In this document: piece after piece, positions 10,162 to 17,388 of the stretch
Position numbering within the stretch: position 1 is the stretch's first letter
Layout of the letters: every line of letters begins with the position of its first letter
Origin: Curtobacterium sp. VKM Ac-2922
Lineage (GTDB): Bacteria > Actinomycetota > Actinomycetes > Actinomycetales > Microbacteriaceae
NCBI RefSeq assembly: GCF_022815645.1
Contig: NZ_JALGRO010000016.1
Span: 1 to 64,000 of the forward strand
Length of the DNA stretch: 64,000 nt
Direction: 5' to 3'
Program-made: the position numbers and the translations under genes
Notes under the pieces: generated by a model
The model's input: the letters and a program-made list of their open reading frames with translations, nothing else
What the model was told of the DNA's origin: nothing
Databases searched by the model: none

Positions 10162-10362
10162 TGCCCGTGGTGCGGCGTCAGCCGCGTGGTGCGAGACAAC
10201 AGGCGCGCACCGCGCCGTCAACCCGGCACCGGCGGCCAACCTCGCACCGTGCGCAGTCGCTTTGCCCTGTGCCCGTGGTGCGGCGTCAGCAGCGTGGTGC
10301 GAGACAACAGGCGCGCACCACGCCGTCAACCCGGCACCGGCGGCCAACCTCGCACCGTGCGC
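10162..10362 (+). repeat. tandem pair of the dispersed repeat (copies B and C)
   Basis: Two near-identical units of about 92 bp start at 10162 and 10270. The element cores lie at 10188-10252 and 10296-10360, with a period of 108 bp, and differ at only a few bases. Each core has GGTGCGAG and CTCGCACC ends. They fill the gap between the terminator at 10128 and the end of the acyltransferase gene at 10365. A short open frame across them is an artefact of the repeats. Confidence 0.85.
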
Positions 10363-10364
10363 GG

Positions 10365-12908
10365 TCAGCGCGGGATGACGCTGAACAGGAACTTCTTCCG
10401 GACCATGTACCACGCCAGCAGGATGAGGGCCGAGTGCACGACGAAGCCGATCCAGAAGTCGCCCCAGGGGACTCCCGGGATGGACGCGATGGCCAGCGCG
10501 AAGAACACCTGCCAGACGAACACGTAGAGACTGGCCTGCCCGATCGGGATCCACAGCCAGCCGATGGCGGCGGCGATCGGCTTCCAGAACACCGTCAGGA
10601 TGGCGTACGACACGATCGCGAAGAACGCGATGTCGACCAGGCGCCCCCACTGCAGGTCGACGCGCTGGTAGGCCGTGTTGTACAGGTCGTCGTACATCGA
10701 CGTGGGGAACGGCGTCGGGGTGAATCCCGCGTGGTTCGCCGCCCAGACGTAGACCAGGAACACCGCGTACCCGCCGATCGCGATCCCGATCAGGACCTTG
10801 CCGAGCCGACTGGTCAGCGCCCCGACGACCTGGCGGCGGTAGTACCCGAGCACCAGTCCGTGCGTGAACACCACCTGCCAGGTCAGCAGCGGGAAGACGG
10901 CGTTGAACTGCGAGTTCAGGGGTGCGAAGTCCGGGTTGAGGGCCTGGAACACGTAGAGCGCCCAGCTGACGATCAGCACCGCCCACCAGAAGCCGCGCCG
11001 GATCACCCAGAGCAGCAGCGGGATGAACAGACTCAGCACCACGAACAGGCCCATGATGTTGAACGGCCACGGGCCCATCTCGAGCAGCAGGAACTGCCGG
11101 ATCGCGAACCACGGCGGCGGGTAGGCCAGCAGCTGCATCGCGTTCGGGTACAGGTCGTACACGCGCCCCTCGGCACCCACACCCCCGGTGCCGGTGCCCC
11201 GGTCGGTGAACGTCGTGATCGCGTCGGTGTTCAGGAACGGGATGAAGCTCAGCGCGAAGACCACCGCGATCACCACGAGCGTGACGACGTACTGCTTGCG
11301 CGCACGTTTCAACGCCCCGACGGCGGCGACCCACTCGCCGAACTTCGCGATCGCCAGCGGGTAGGTCATGCCGAGCACCATGCCGGACAGGAACACGAAC
11401 ATCTCCGCGCCCGTGATCGCCCCGACGGCGTGCAACGTCAGGTACGAGTAGGGGCCACCGATCTCGATGTGGGTGATCACCACCGCCAGGATGATGAACC
11501 CGCGGAACAGGTCGAGGCGCAGGTCACGCCCGGCCTTGCCGTCGTCCGGGTACCGCCAGCTCGGCAGCAACCGGCCGAACAGTCCGCTCAGCAGGAACAC
11601 GGCCGCCAGCCCGGCGGCGCACCAGACGATCCACGCCATCTGGTCGCCGCCGGTGTCGAGCTGCTGGTTCGTCGCCGCGGCGCCGTCCTGCGGTGTCACG
11701 CGTTCGGTGACCGGACCGAACACGAACCGGTCGGTGCCCTGCAGGTCGGTGCGGAACGAGCCCGCGATCCCCGGCACCGCGGTGTCGCGCCAGTCGGCGA
11801 CCCGGTTGCCGGCCTCGGGCTCGCGACGGTTCGTCTCGAGGAAGGTGACCCCGCGGACGAGCGGCCGTGACTCGATCGCGCTGAAGACCTGCCGCCACCA
11901 CCCCTGCTTGACGTCGAGTTCGGCGGCGCCCTTGAGCGAGTGGTCGTACAGCGCACCCGTGTCGAGCAGCATCGGCCGGTCGTGCCCCGCGGCGAAGCGC
12001 GTGTAGAAGTCGCCCTGCTGCGGCTGCTGGTACCCCCACGTCTCGGCGAAGCGGGCAGCGACCTCGCCCGACTCGGGGACGTCGTTCGTCGTGAGCGGGA
12101 CGTCGCGTCCAGCGGCCTCGGTCGCCTTGCCCTTGCCGAAGTAGTACATCGACATGCCGACCCAGTCGACCGAGGAGTCGCCGGGCCAGTACGGCTGGTA
12201 GGGGTCGTCGGCCGCGGTGAGCTGGCCGTCGCCGTTCGTGTCGAGCTTGGCGGTGTCGGTGGCGGACAGGTCCTGCAACCGTCCCGCGGACTGGCCGAAC
12301 GGGTAGCCCGCGCCGTACGACGGGGACCAGACCATCAGGGCCTCGGAGGACCCCCGGTGGACCGCGGACGCCAGGGTCCGGAAGGCCTTGACGTACTGCG
12401 TGGGCTGCTGCCCCCAGCGCACCCACGTGCCGTTCATCTGCGGTGCGAACCGCACGAGCACCTGGGTGCGGTACTGCTGGTGTACCTGTTCGAGCAGGTC
12501 GTCGGCATGCCGTGCATCGGCTGCGGTCAGGGAGCGCAGGGCGACGTCGGGCTCGAGGCTGACCACGAGGGTCGCACCCTGCGCGGCGGCGGCCCGGGTC
12601 GCGCGGAGCAGCTGCTTCTGCGCGGCGGTGTCGATCGGGTAGTCGATCTCGACGGCGTAGCTGGACGGGACCGCTCCGAGCCGGCCCGCGTACCCGTCGG
12701 GTGCGTCGGAGCCCCAGTCGAGATCAGGGCCGAACCACGCCTTGTCGGACGCCGGGGCGATGGCGGCCGCTGTGATCGTCCTCGCCGTGGATGTCGTGGA
12801 TGTCCCGGAAGTCGCGGCGGTCGTGGCCTGGGCGGGCAGCGCTCCGCCGAGGGCGAGCGTGCCCGCGACGACCAGCATGGTGAGGATTCTGATGGCTGTG
12901 CGCCTCAC
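10365..12908 (-). CDS. exported GH26-like domain fused to OpgC-type membrane acyltransferase
   Basis: An 847-residue protein. GTG 12908 overlaps the upstream stop (GTGA) and gives a clean signal peptide ending ALPAQA near residue 28. Residues 50-400 resemble GH26 beta-mannanase-like barrels (EPDVALRSL, RFAPQMNGTWVRWG, SVDWVGMSMYYFG), but the usual HEMNG acid/base Glu reads Gln (about residue 156) and the likely nucleophile motif reads LLDTG. It may therefore bind glycan without cleaving it. After a helix at 420-445, residues 455-847 form the multi-helix OpgC domain (DLFRGFIILAVVITHIE), which in proteobacteria succinylates glucans. I infer acyl modification of the polymer made by the co-transcribed glycosyltransferase. 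Confidence 0.85.
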   Translation of the reverse strand: MRRTAIRILTMLVVAGTLALGGALPAQATTAATSGTSTTSTARTITAAAIAPASDKAWFGPDLDWGSDAPDGYAGRLGAVPSSYAVEIDYPIDTAAQKQLLRATRAAAAQGATLVVSLEPDVALRSLTAADARHADDLLEQVHQQYRTQVLVRFAPQMNGTWVRWGQQPTQYVKAFRTLASAVHRGSSEALMVWSPSYGAGYPFGQSAGRLQDLSATDTAKLDTNGDGQLTAADDPYQPYWPGDSSVDWVGMSMYYFGKGKATEAAGRDVPLTTNDVPESGEVAARFAETWGYQQPQQGDFYTRFAAGHDRPMLLDTGALYDHSLKGAAELDVKQGWWRQVFSAIESRPLVRGVTFLETNRREPEAGNRVADWRDTAVPGIAGSFRTDLQGTDRFVFGPVTERVTPQDGAAATNQQLDTGGDQMAWIVWCAAGLAAVFLLSGLFGRLLPSWRYPDDGKAGRDLRLDLFRGFIILAVVITHIEIGGPYSYLTLHAVGAITGAEMFVFLSGMVLGMTYPLAIAKFGEWVAAVGALKRARKQYVVTLVVIAVVFALSFIPFLNTDAITTFTDRGTGTGGVGAEGRVYDLYPNAMQLLAYPPPWFAIRQFLLLEMGPWPFNIMGLFVVLSLFIPLLLWVIRRGFWWAVLIVSWALYVFQALNPDFAPLNSQFNAVFPLLTWQVVFTHGLVLGYYRRQVVGALTSRLGKVLIGIAIGGYAVFLVYVWAANHAGFTPTPFPTSMYDDLYNTAYQRVDLQWGRLVDIAFFAIVSYAILTVFWKPIAAAIGWLWIPIGQASLYVFVWQVFFALAIASIPGVPWGDFWIGFVVHSALILLAWYMVRKKFLFSVIPR

Positions 12909-13306
12909 CGGGTGCACACCAGGGTCCACACGTTGTGACCGCCCTCGTGCCGGTGCTCGAGCCGGTCGAGCGCAGCGATCGCCAGGGCGAGTCCGCGGCC
13001 GCTCTCCGCATCGACGTCGGCCATGGTGACGGCGCTCAGGTCGATGTCGACCGGCAGCCCGTTGTCGCGGAGCACGGCGGTGAGCGCTCGGTCGGTGGCC
13101 TGGAGCTCGACGGTGTACCGCCGGCCGGCCTGGCGATCGGCGCGGGCGGTGTGCTCGACGATGTTCGCGGCGATCTCGGCCACCGCCGTCTCGAGTGCGA
13201 AGCGGTGCGCGGCGTCGTCGATGCCGAGCCCGTCCCACCAGGCGCCGAAGCGGTCCTGCACGGTGTCCAGGCTCTCGGGGACGGCGGGGACGTCGAACGC
13301 GGTCAC
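12905..13306 (-). CDS. RsbW-like HATPase_c protein (anti-sigma/switch kinase family)
   Basis: A small 133-residue GHKL ATPase of the RsbW/SpoIIAB type. The N-box VAEIAANIVEHTAR (about residues 48-61), the DNG of the G1 box (about 92) and ESGRGLALA (about 108-116) are present, so nucleotide binding is likely intact. RsbW-type proteins bind a sigma factor or a STAS antagonist. Here no sigma, STAS or phosphatase gene is adjacent. Instead it sits inside the polysaccharide operon with four-base overlaps (GTGA) on both sides, which implies tight stoichiometry with the glycosyltransferase and acyltransferase. Its partner is unknown. Confidence 0.85.
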   Translation of the reverse strand: MTAFDVPAVPESLDTVQDRFGAWWDGLGIDDAAHRFALETAVAEIAANIVEHTARADRQAGRRYTVELQATDRALTAVLRDNGLPVDIDLSAVTMADVDAESGRGLALAIAALDRLEHRHEGGHNVWTLVCTR

Positions 13307-15324
13307 AGGGGTCCTCCGGAGGTGGTCGACTCGTGCTCGGACTGGACGGTGCCGGGGCCGCGGTACAGGACGGCCCGGATCACGATGCTGAAGATGAACA
13401 GGTCGAACACCACCCAGGCGGTGTTGACCAGCGGTGCGATGCCGGCCGCCTGCCCGCTCAGGTAGCGGATCCCGATCAGCACCAGCGCGCCGACGAGCGC
13501 CCCCATCGCGAACAGCTGCGGTCGGACGAGGTCCCAGCGCGGCTTCGCCTGGGCGTCGTCGCGCACCTTCGGGGTGACCCGGAACCCCAGGGGCTTGCCG
13601 CGGAAGACGTTCTGGAACGCGCTGGTCACGCTCTCGATCCACACCGGGAACAGCGCCAGCGAGTACTGCTGCCCGCGCCAGGTCGGACGGCCCGCGGCCA
13701 CCACCCAGAACAGCAGCTGGTTGAGCACCAGGAACGGGATCAGCCGAGCGAAGAAGTCGACGCTGTAGGCCTGCACCGGCACGACCCCGAACGACAGGCA
13801 CAGCACCGGGGCCGCGATGTAGACGATCGCCGCGAAGCCGGACAGGTAGCTCCACATGGTCGAGAAGTACATGAGCCGCTGCCCGAACGACAGCCCCTTC
13901 TGCACCAGCGGGTTCTCGCGGAAGAACACCTGCATGGTGCCCTGCGCCCAGCGGAGCCGCTGCACCAGCATCGTCGGCAGGTCCTCGGGGGCCAGGCCCT
14001 TCGCCAGGATCTCGTCGTGGTACGCCGACTTCCACCCCAGCCCGTGCAGACGCATCGCGGTGGCCATGTCCTCGGTCACCGAGATCGTCGCCAGGGGCAT
14101 GACCGCCTGTGCTTCGTCGCCGCGGTTGACGTCGACCGCGCGGGCGAGCACAGCGATGGCCTCGATCGCGGCGACCGGTGATGCACCCCGCTGCCCGAGC
14201 ACGTCGAGCGCGGCGTCGTCGAGTCCGGCGAAGGTGTCGGCGTCGGTGGACAGGGCCGCGAGCTCCTGCAGGTCGCTGCGCACGGATTCGAGGTCGGCGG
14301 CGGCGAACCGGAACGCGATCGCGTCGATCCCGCGCTGGAACTCGTAGGTGACGTCGCCGAGCGGCTCGTCACGGCTCATCTGGTCGCGCGCGCGGTCCAC
14401 CACGCCCTGGGCGTCGTCGAGGGCCTCGATCACGCGCTGGTCGGTCTCGAGCTCACGTGCGCGGGACAGGAGCTTGCGCGAGGTGCGCAGGGTGCGTTCG
14501 ACCGAGGCCTCGACTTCGCGCACGTAGCGGGAGATGCCGAGCTGCATCAGGGCCTCGCGCCGCAGGATCGCGTTGGAGCCGCAGAAGAACGCCGCGTTCC
14601 AGCCGTCCTTCGACTGCTGGATCGGGCCGTAGAACAGGGGCGCCTGGCTGCCGAGCAGGTCGGCGTCGGGGACGTTCTCGAACCACTGCGGCGTCTGCAC
14701 GAGCGCCATCCGGGGGTCCTTGAAGTAGCCGAGCGTGCGGTCGAGGATCGCCGGGTCGGGGACCTGGTCGGCGTCGAGGATGAGCAGGAACTCGCCCTGC
14801 GTCGCCATCAGGGCGTTGTTGAGGTTGCCGGCCTTGGCGTGCCGGGGGCGATCGACCCAGTCCTGCCCGCGGGTGATCACACCGAGCCCCAGCTGCTCGG
14901 CCGCCTGACGCATCTCCGGGCGGTTGCCGTCGTCGAGGATCCACGTGCTGTGCGGGTAGCGGATCGCCTTCGCTGCGGTGGCGGTGCGCATCACCAGGTC
15001 GATCGGCTCGTTGTACGTGGTGATGAAGACGTCGACGGTGACCTCGGTCGCCGGGGTGGTCGGTGGTTCACCCCGCTCGCGCAGCCGCCACGCACCGAAC
15101 GCGAACAGCAGCGAGTCGATCACGCTGTAGGTCTCGGCCAGGATGAGCGGCACGGCGATCCACCACGAGTGCCAGTTCACGGATGCAGCCCACCGCCACA
15201 CGACGTAGTTCAGCCCGGCGAGCGATGCCAGCAGCGCCACCGTGCGGACGGCGATGATCCGTCGACGCGCGGTGCCCGTGGCGAGCCGCCTGCGGTCCTG
15301 GCGACTGAGGTCGAGCGCGGTCAT
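13303..15324 (-). CDS. BcsA-like family 2 processive glycosyltransferase with an internal helical insert
   Basis: A 673-residue membrane glycosyltransferase resembling cellulose/hyaluronan-type synthases. Helices at 22-70, then a GT2 core: TTYNEP (102-107), DDG (131-133), DAD metal motif (184-186), CGSNAILRR (248-256), TED (417-419) and QRLRW (455-459), then several C-terminal helices. It should polymerise and export a beta-linked glycan. Unlike classic BcsA there is an insert of about 150 residues between 262 and 412, charged and helical (EVEASVERTLRTSRKLLSRA), and I see no PilZ c-di-GMP domain at the C-terminus. ATG 15324 follows GGGAG. It is first gene of the operon with the RsbW-like and GH26/OpgC proteins. 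Confidence 0.88.
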   Translation of the reverse strand: MTALDLSRQDRRRLATGTARRRIIAVRTVALLASLAGLNYVVWRWAASVNWHSWWIAVPLILAETYSVIDSLLFAFGAWRLRERGEPPTTPATEVTVDVFITTYNEPIDLVMRTATAAKAIRYPHSTWILDDGNRPEMRQAAEQLGLGVITRGQDWVDRPRHAKAGNLNNALMATQGEFLLILDADQVPDPAILDRTLGYFKDPRMALVQTPQWFENVPDADLLGSQAPLFYGPIQQSKDGWNAAFFCGSNAILRREALMQLGISRYVREVEASVERTLRTSRKLLSRARELETDQRVIEALDDAQGVVDRARDQMSRDEPLGDVTYEFQRGIDAIAFRFAAADLESVRSDLQELAALSTDADTFAGLDDAALDVLGQRGASPVAAIEAIAVLARAVDVNRGDEAQAVMPLATISVTEDMATAMRLHGLGWKSAYHDEILAKGLAPEDLPTMLVQRLRWAQGTMQVFFRENPLVQKGLSFGQRLMYFSTMWSYLSGFAAIVYIAAPVLCLSFGVVPVQAYSVDFFARLIPFLVLNQLLFWVVAAGRPTWRGQQYSLALFPVWIESVTSAFQNVFRGKPLGFRVTPKVRDDAQAKPRWDLVRPQLFAMGALVGALVLIGIRYLSGQAAGIAPLVNTAWVVFDLFIFSIVIRAVLYRGPGTVQSEHESTTSGGPL

Positions 15325-15433
15325 CGTGCGGCTCCCGAGCCGACGTCCGACGTCGTGGTGCGCTGCAAGGTGTCTCCTGATCCGGCGGCGGTCTCGGTGC
15401 TCCGTCCGTCGGGTCGGGCTCGGCACCACGACC

Positions 15434-15462
15434 TGTCTACCTCAGGGACCGGGTGCTTGTCA
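15434..15462 (-). promoter_or_regulatory. promoter of the polysaccharide operon
   Basis: On the minus strand, -35 TGACAA (15462-15457), a 17-bp spacer and -10 TAGACA (15439-15434). The start would leave a leader of about 100 nt before ATG 15324. The leader contains GACGTC repeats that could pair; no known riboswitch was recognised. Confidence 0.5.
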
Positions 15463-15492
15463 GTGCGCCGCCCCGATCTGGGGACGCAACGG

Positions 15493-16251
15493 TCACGCCG
15501 ACGCGGATGCCGGACGCGCTCCCGCGGGCGCGGCCGCGGCCGCGAACCCGATGTCCGCCGCCAACCGCTCGGCCACCAGGTCGAAGTACCGCTCGTGGTC
15601 GCCCACCGACCCGACGTAGTGGCCGAACAACTCGAAGGACACCGTGCCGTACACCGCGGTCCACGCCATCAGGGTCCGCATCACCGCCTCGGCCGGAGTG
15701 TCCTCGCTGATCCCCCGCGACCGGATGTACGCGACAGCGCCGTCCACCACGGAGCCGACCGGCGCAGGCGGCGGGACGATCGACGACGGCGGTGTGTCCC
15801 CGCCGTCCATCGCGTCGATGACGGTCCGGACCAGCACCAGGACCACGCGGGTGGCGGGCACGATCGTCTCCTGGGGCGCAGCGTACCCGGGCACCGGCGA
15901 GCCGTACAGCAGCGCGAAGTCCCCGGGGTGCGCGAGCGACCACGTGCGGATCGCCCGGCACGCGGCCATCCACCGCCCGCCGACGTCGGATCGGTCGTGC
16001 GCGGCGTCGGCGGCCTCGACCGCGGCACCGAGCTCGTCGTAGTCCTGCACCAGCAGTGCGGTCAGCAGGTCGTCGCGGCTCGGGAAGTAGCGGTAGAGCG
16101 CCGACGACACCATGCCGACGTCGCGGGCGACGGCGCGCAGGCTCAGCTGGGCCGGCCCCTCGTCCGTCAGGCGCGCGCGGGCAGCGTCGATGATCCGCGT
16201 GCGGACGGTCTCGCGAGCCAGGTCGCGTGCGGTCGGTGTCCGGTCGGTCAT
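15493..16251 (-). CDS. TetR-family repressor divergent from an NAD-binding protein gene
   Basis: A 252-residue TetR protein. The start at ATG 16251 is chosen over an earlier GTG/ATG region, because MTDRTPTARDLARETVRTRI begins just before the helix-turn-helix (residues 18-60: AQLSLRAVARDVGMVSSALYRYF). Its C-terminal part is of the long type, ending in an Ala-rich tail. The divergent gene at 16377 and two identical AGAGCA-G-TGCTCT palindromes flanking its promoter strongly suggest direct repression of that gene and autoregulation. The ligand is unknown. Confidence 0.92.
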   Translation of the reverse strand: MTDRTPTARDLARETVRTRIIDAARARLTDEGPAQLSLRAVARDVGMVSSALYRYFPSRDDLLTALLVQDYDELGAAVEAADAAHDRSDVGGRWMAACRAIRTWSLAHPGDFALLYGSPVPGYAAPQETIVPATRVVLVLVRTVIDAMDGGDTPPSSIVPPPAPVGSVVDGAVAYIRSRGISEDTPAEAVMRTLMAWTAVYGTVSFELFGHYVGSVGDHERYFDLVAERLAADIGFAAAAAPAGARPASASA

Positions 16252-16289
16252 CCTTCCAGACTGCCACGCGAGATCACCGATCACAAACG

Positions 16290-16354
16290 AGAGCAGTGCT
16301 CTTGCATTTGCCGGGCAACGGTGCCATGCTCATCGAACCGAGAGCAGTGCTCTC
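16290..16354. promoter_or_regulatory. twin TetR operators bracketing a promoter
   Basis: The palindrome AGAGCA-G-TGCTCT occurs at 16290-16302 and again at 16341-16353 (15 bp GAGAGCA-G-TGCTCTC), with centres 51 bp apart. Between them lie -35 TTGCAT (16302-16307), a 17-bp spacer and -10 CATGCT (16325-16330), reading toward the gene at 16377. This fits cooperative repression at both ends of one promoter. Confidence 0.8.
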
Positions 16355-16376
16355 ACTTCGTACCGGGAGGAACCCC

Positions 16377-17318
16377 ATGTCGCAGCACCACGTCGTCGTC
16401 GGCGCCGGCCCCGTCGGCCGTCACGTCGCAGCACTGCTCGCCGAACGCGGTGAACAGGTCACCGTCGTCACCCGCTCGGGCCGCGACACCGGTCTGGCCG
16501 GGGTCACCCACCGCGCGCTCGACGCCTCGGACGCCGACGCCTTGAGCCGGGTCACCGAGGGCGCGTCGGTGCTCTACAACTGCGCGAACCCGGGCGACTA
16601 CACGCAGTGGGAGCGGACCTGGCCTCCGCTGGCGACGTCGTTGCTGACGACGGCGGAACGCACGGGCGCGGTCTACGCGATCACCGGCAACCTGTACCCG
16701 TACGGCCCGACGACCGGACCCATGCACGAGGGGCTGCCCGATGCGGCCACCGACCACAAGGGGGTCCTGCGCGCACGGATGTGGCAGGACGCACTCGACG
16801 CCCACCGCGCCGGACGCCTGCGCACCGTCGAGGTCCGCGCGTCGGACTACGTCGGCACCGGCATCGGCATGAACGGGCACGTCACCCGGGTGCTGCCCGG
16901 CGCACTGGCCGGCAAGGGCGTCTGGATGATCGGCCGCACCGACCTGCCGCACACCTTCACGGACGTGCTCGACGTGGCACGCACGCTGGTCGCCGCCGCT
17001 TCGGACACCGCAGCCTTCGGGCGCACGTGGATGGTGCCGTCGAACCCGCCGGTCTCGCAGACCCGGGCGCTGACGGACGTGCTCGCTGCCGCCGGCAAGC
17101 CCGCCGTGACCGTGCACCGACTGCCCGGACCGGCCCTGCGTGCGATCGGGGTGGTGTCGCCGATGATGCGGGAGATCGCCGAGATGGCCTACCAGTGGAC
17201 AGCACCGTACGTGGTCGACGACAGCGCAGCGCGCGAGCACTTCGGCATCCAGCCCACGCCGTGGGACGAAGTCTGCCGCCGGACCCTGGTCGGCGTCGCC
17301 GAGCCCGCCCGCGCGTAG
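16377..17318 (+). CDS. NAD(P)-binding epimerase/NmrA-like protein
   Basis: A 313-residue Rossmann-fold protein of the NAD-dependent epimerase/dehydratase superfamily. The dinucleotide motif VVVGAGPVGRHVA starts at residue 6. GNLYPYGPTTGP resembles the active-site region of atypical SDRs. ATG 16377 follows GGGAGGA. It is controlled by the divergent TetR gene through the operators at 16290-16354, so it probably handles a toxic or unusual small molecule, perhaps reducing a quinone or aldehyde. That is inference; no substrate residues are diagnostic. Confidence 0.88.
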   Translation: MSQHHVVVGAGPVGRHVAALLAERGEQVTVVTRSGRDTGLAGVTHRALDASDADALSRVTEGASVLYNCANPGDYTQWERTWPPLATSLLTTAERTGAVYAITGNLYPYGPTTGPMHEGLPDAATDHKGVLRARMWQDALDAHRAGRLRTVEVRASDYVGTGIGMNGHVTRVLPGALAGKGVWMIGRTDLPHTFTDVLDVARTLVAAASDTAAFGRTWMVPSNPPVSQTRALTDVLAAAGKPAVTVHRLPGPALRAIGVVSPMMREIAEMAYQWTAPYVVDDSAAREHFGIQPTPWDEVCRRTLVGVAEPARA

Positions 17319-17337
17319 GCGCGGGCCGAGACGGCCG

Positions 17338-17369
17338 GGAGGCCCGGTGCCAGCGGGCACCGGGCCTCC
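17338..17369. terminator. bidirectional terminator hairpin, family copy 4
   Basis: GGAGGCCCGGTGCC, loop AGCG and GGCACCGGGCCTCC. It separates the NAD-binding protein gene from the convergent DEAD-box gene, serving both strands. Confidence 0.75.
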
Positions 17370-17388
17370 TGTCCGTCAGGGGGTCGCG

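Noticed and set aside
10186-10527. Small open frame starting in the tandem repeats
   Set aside because: Its sequence is just the repeat unit translated twice, then the antisense of the acyltransferase gene.
12908-13238. Extension of the GH26/OpgC frame upstream
   Set aside because: The extra residues are an antisense-like shadow of the RsbW-like gene; GTG 12908 gives a proper signal peptide and a GTGA overlap.
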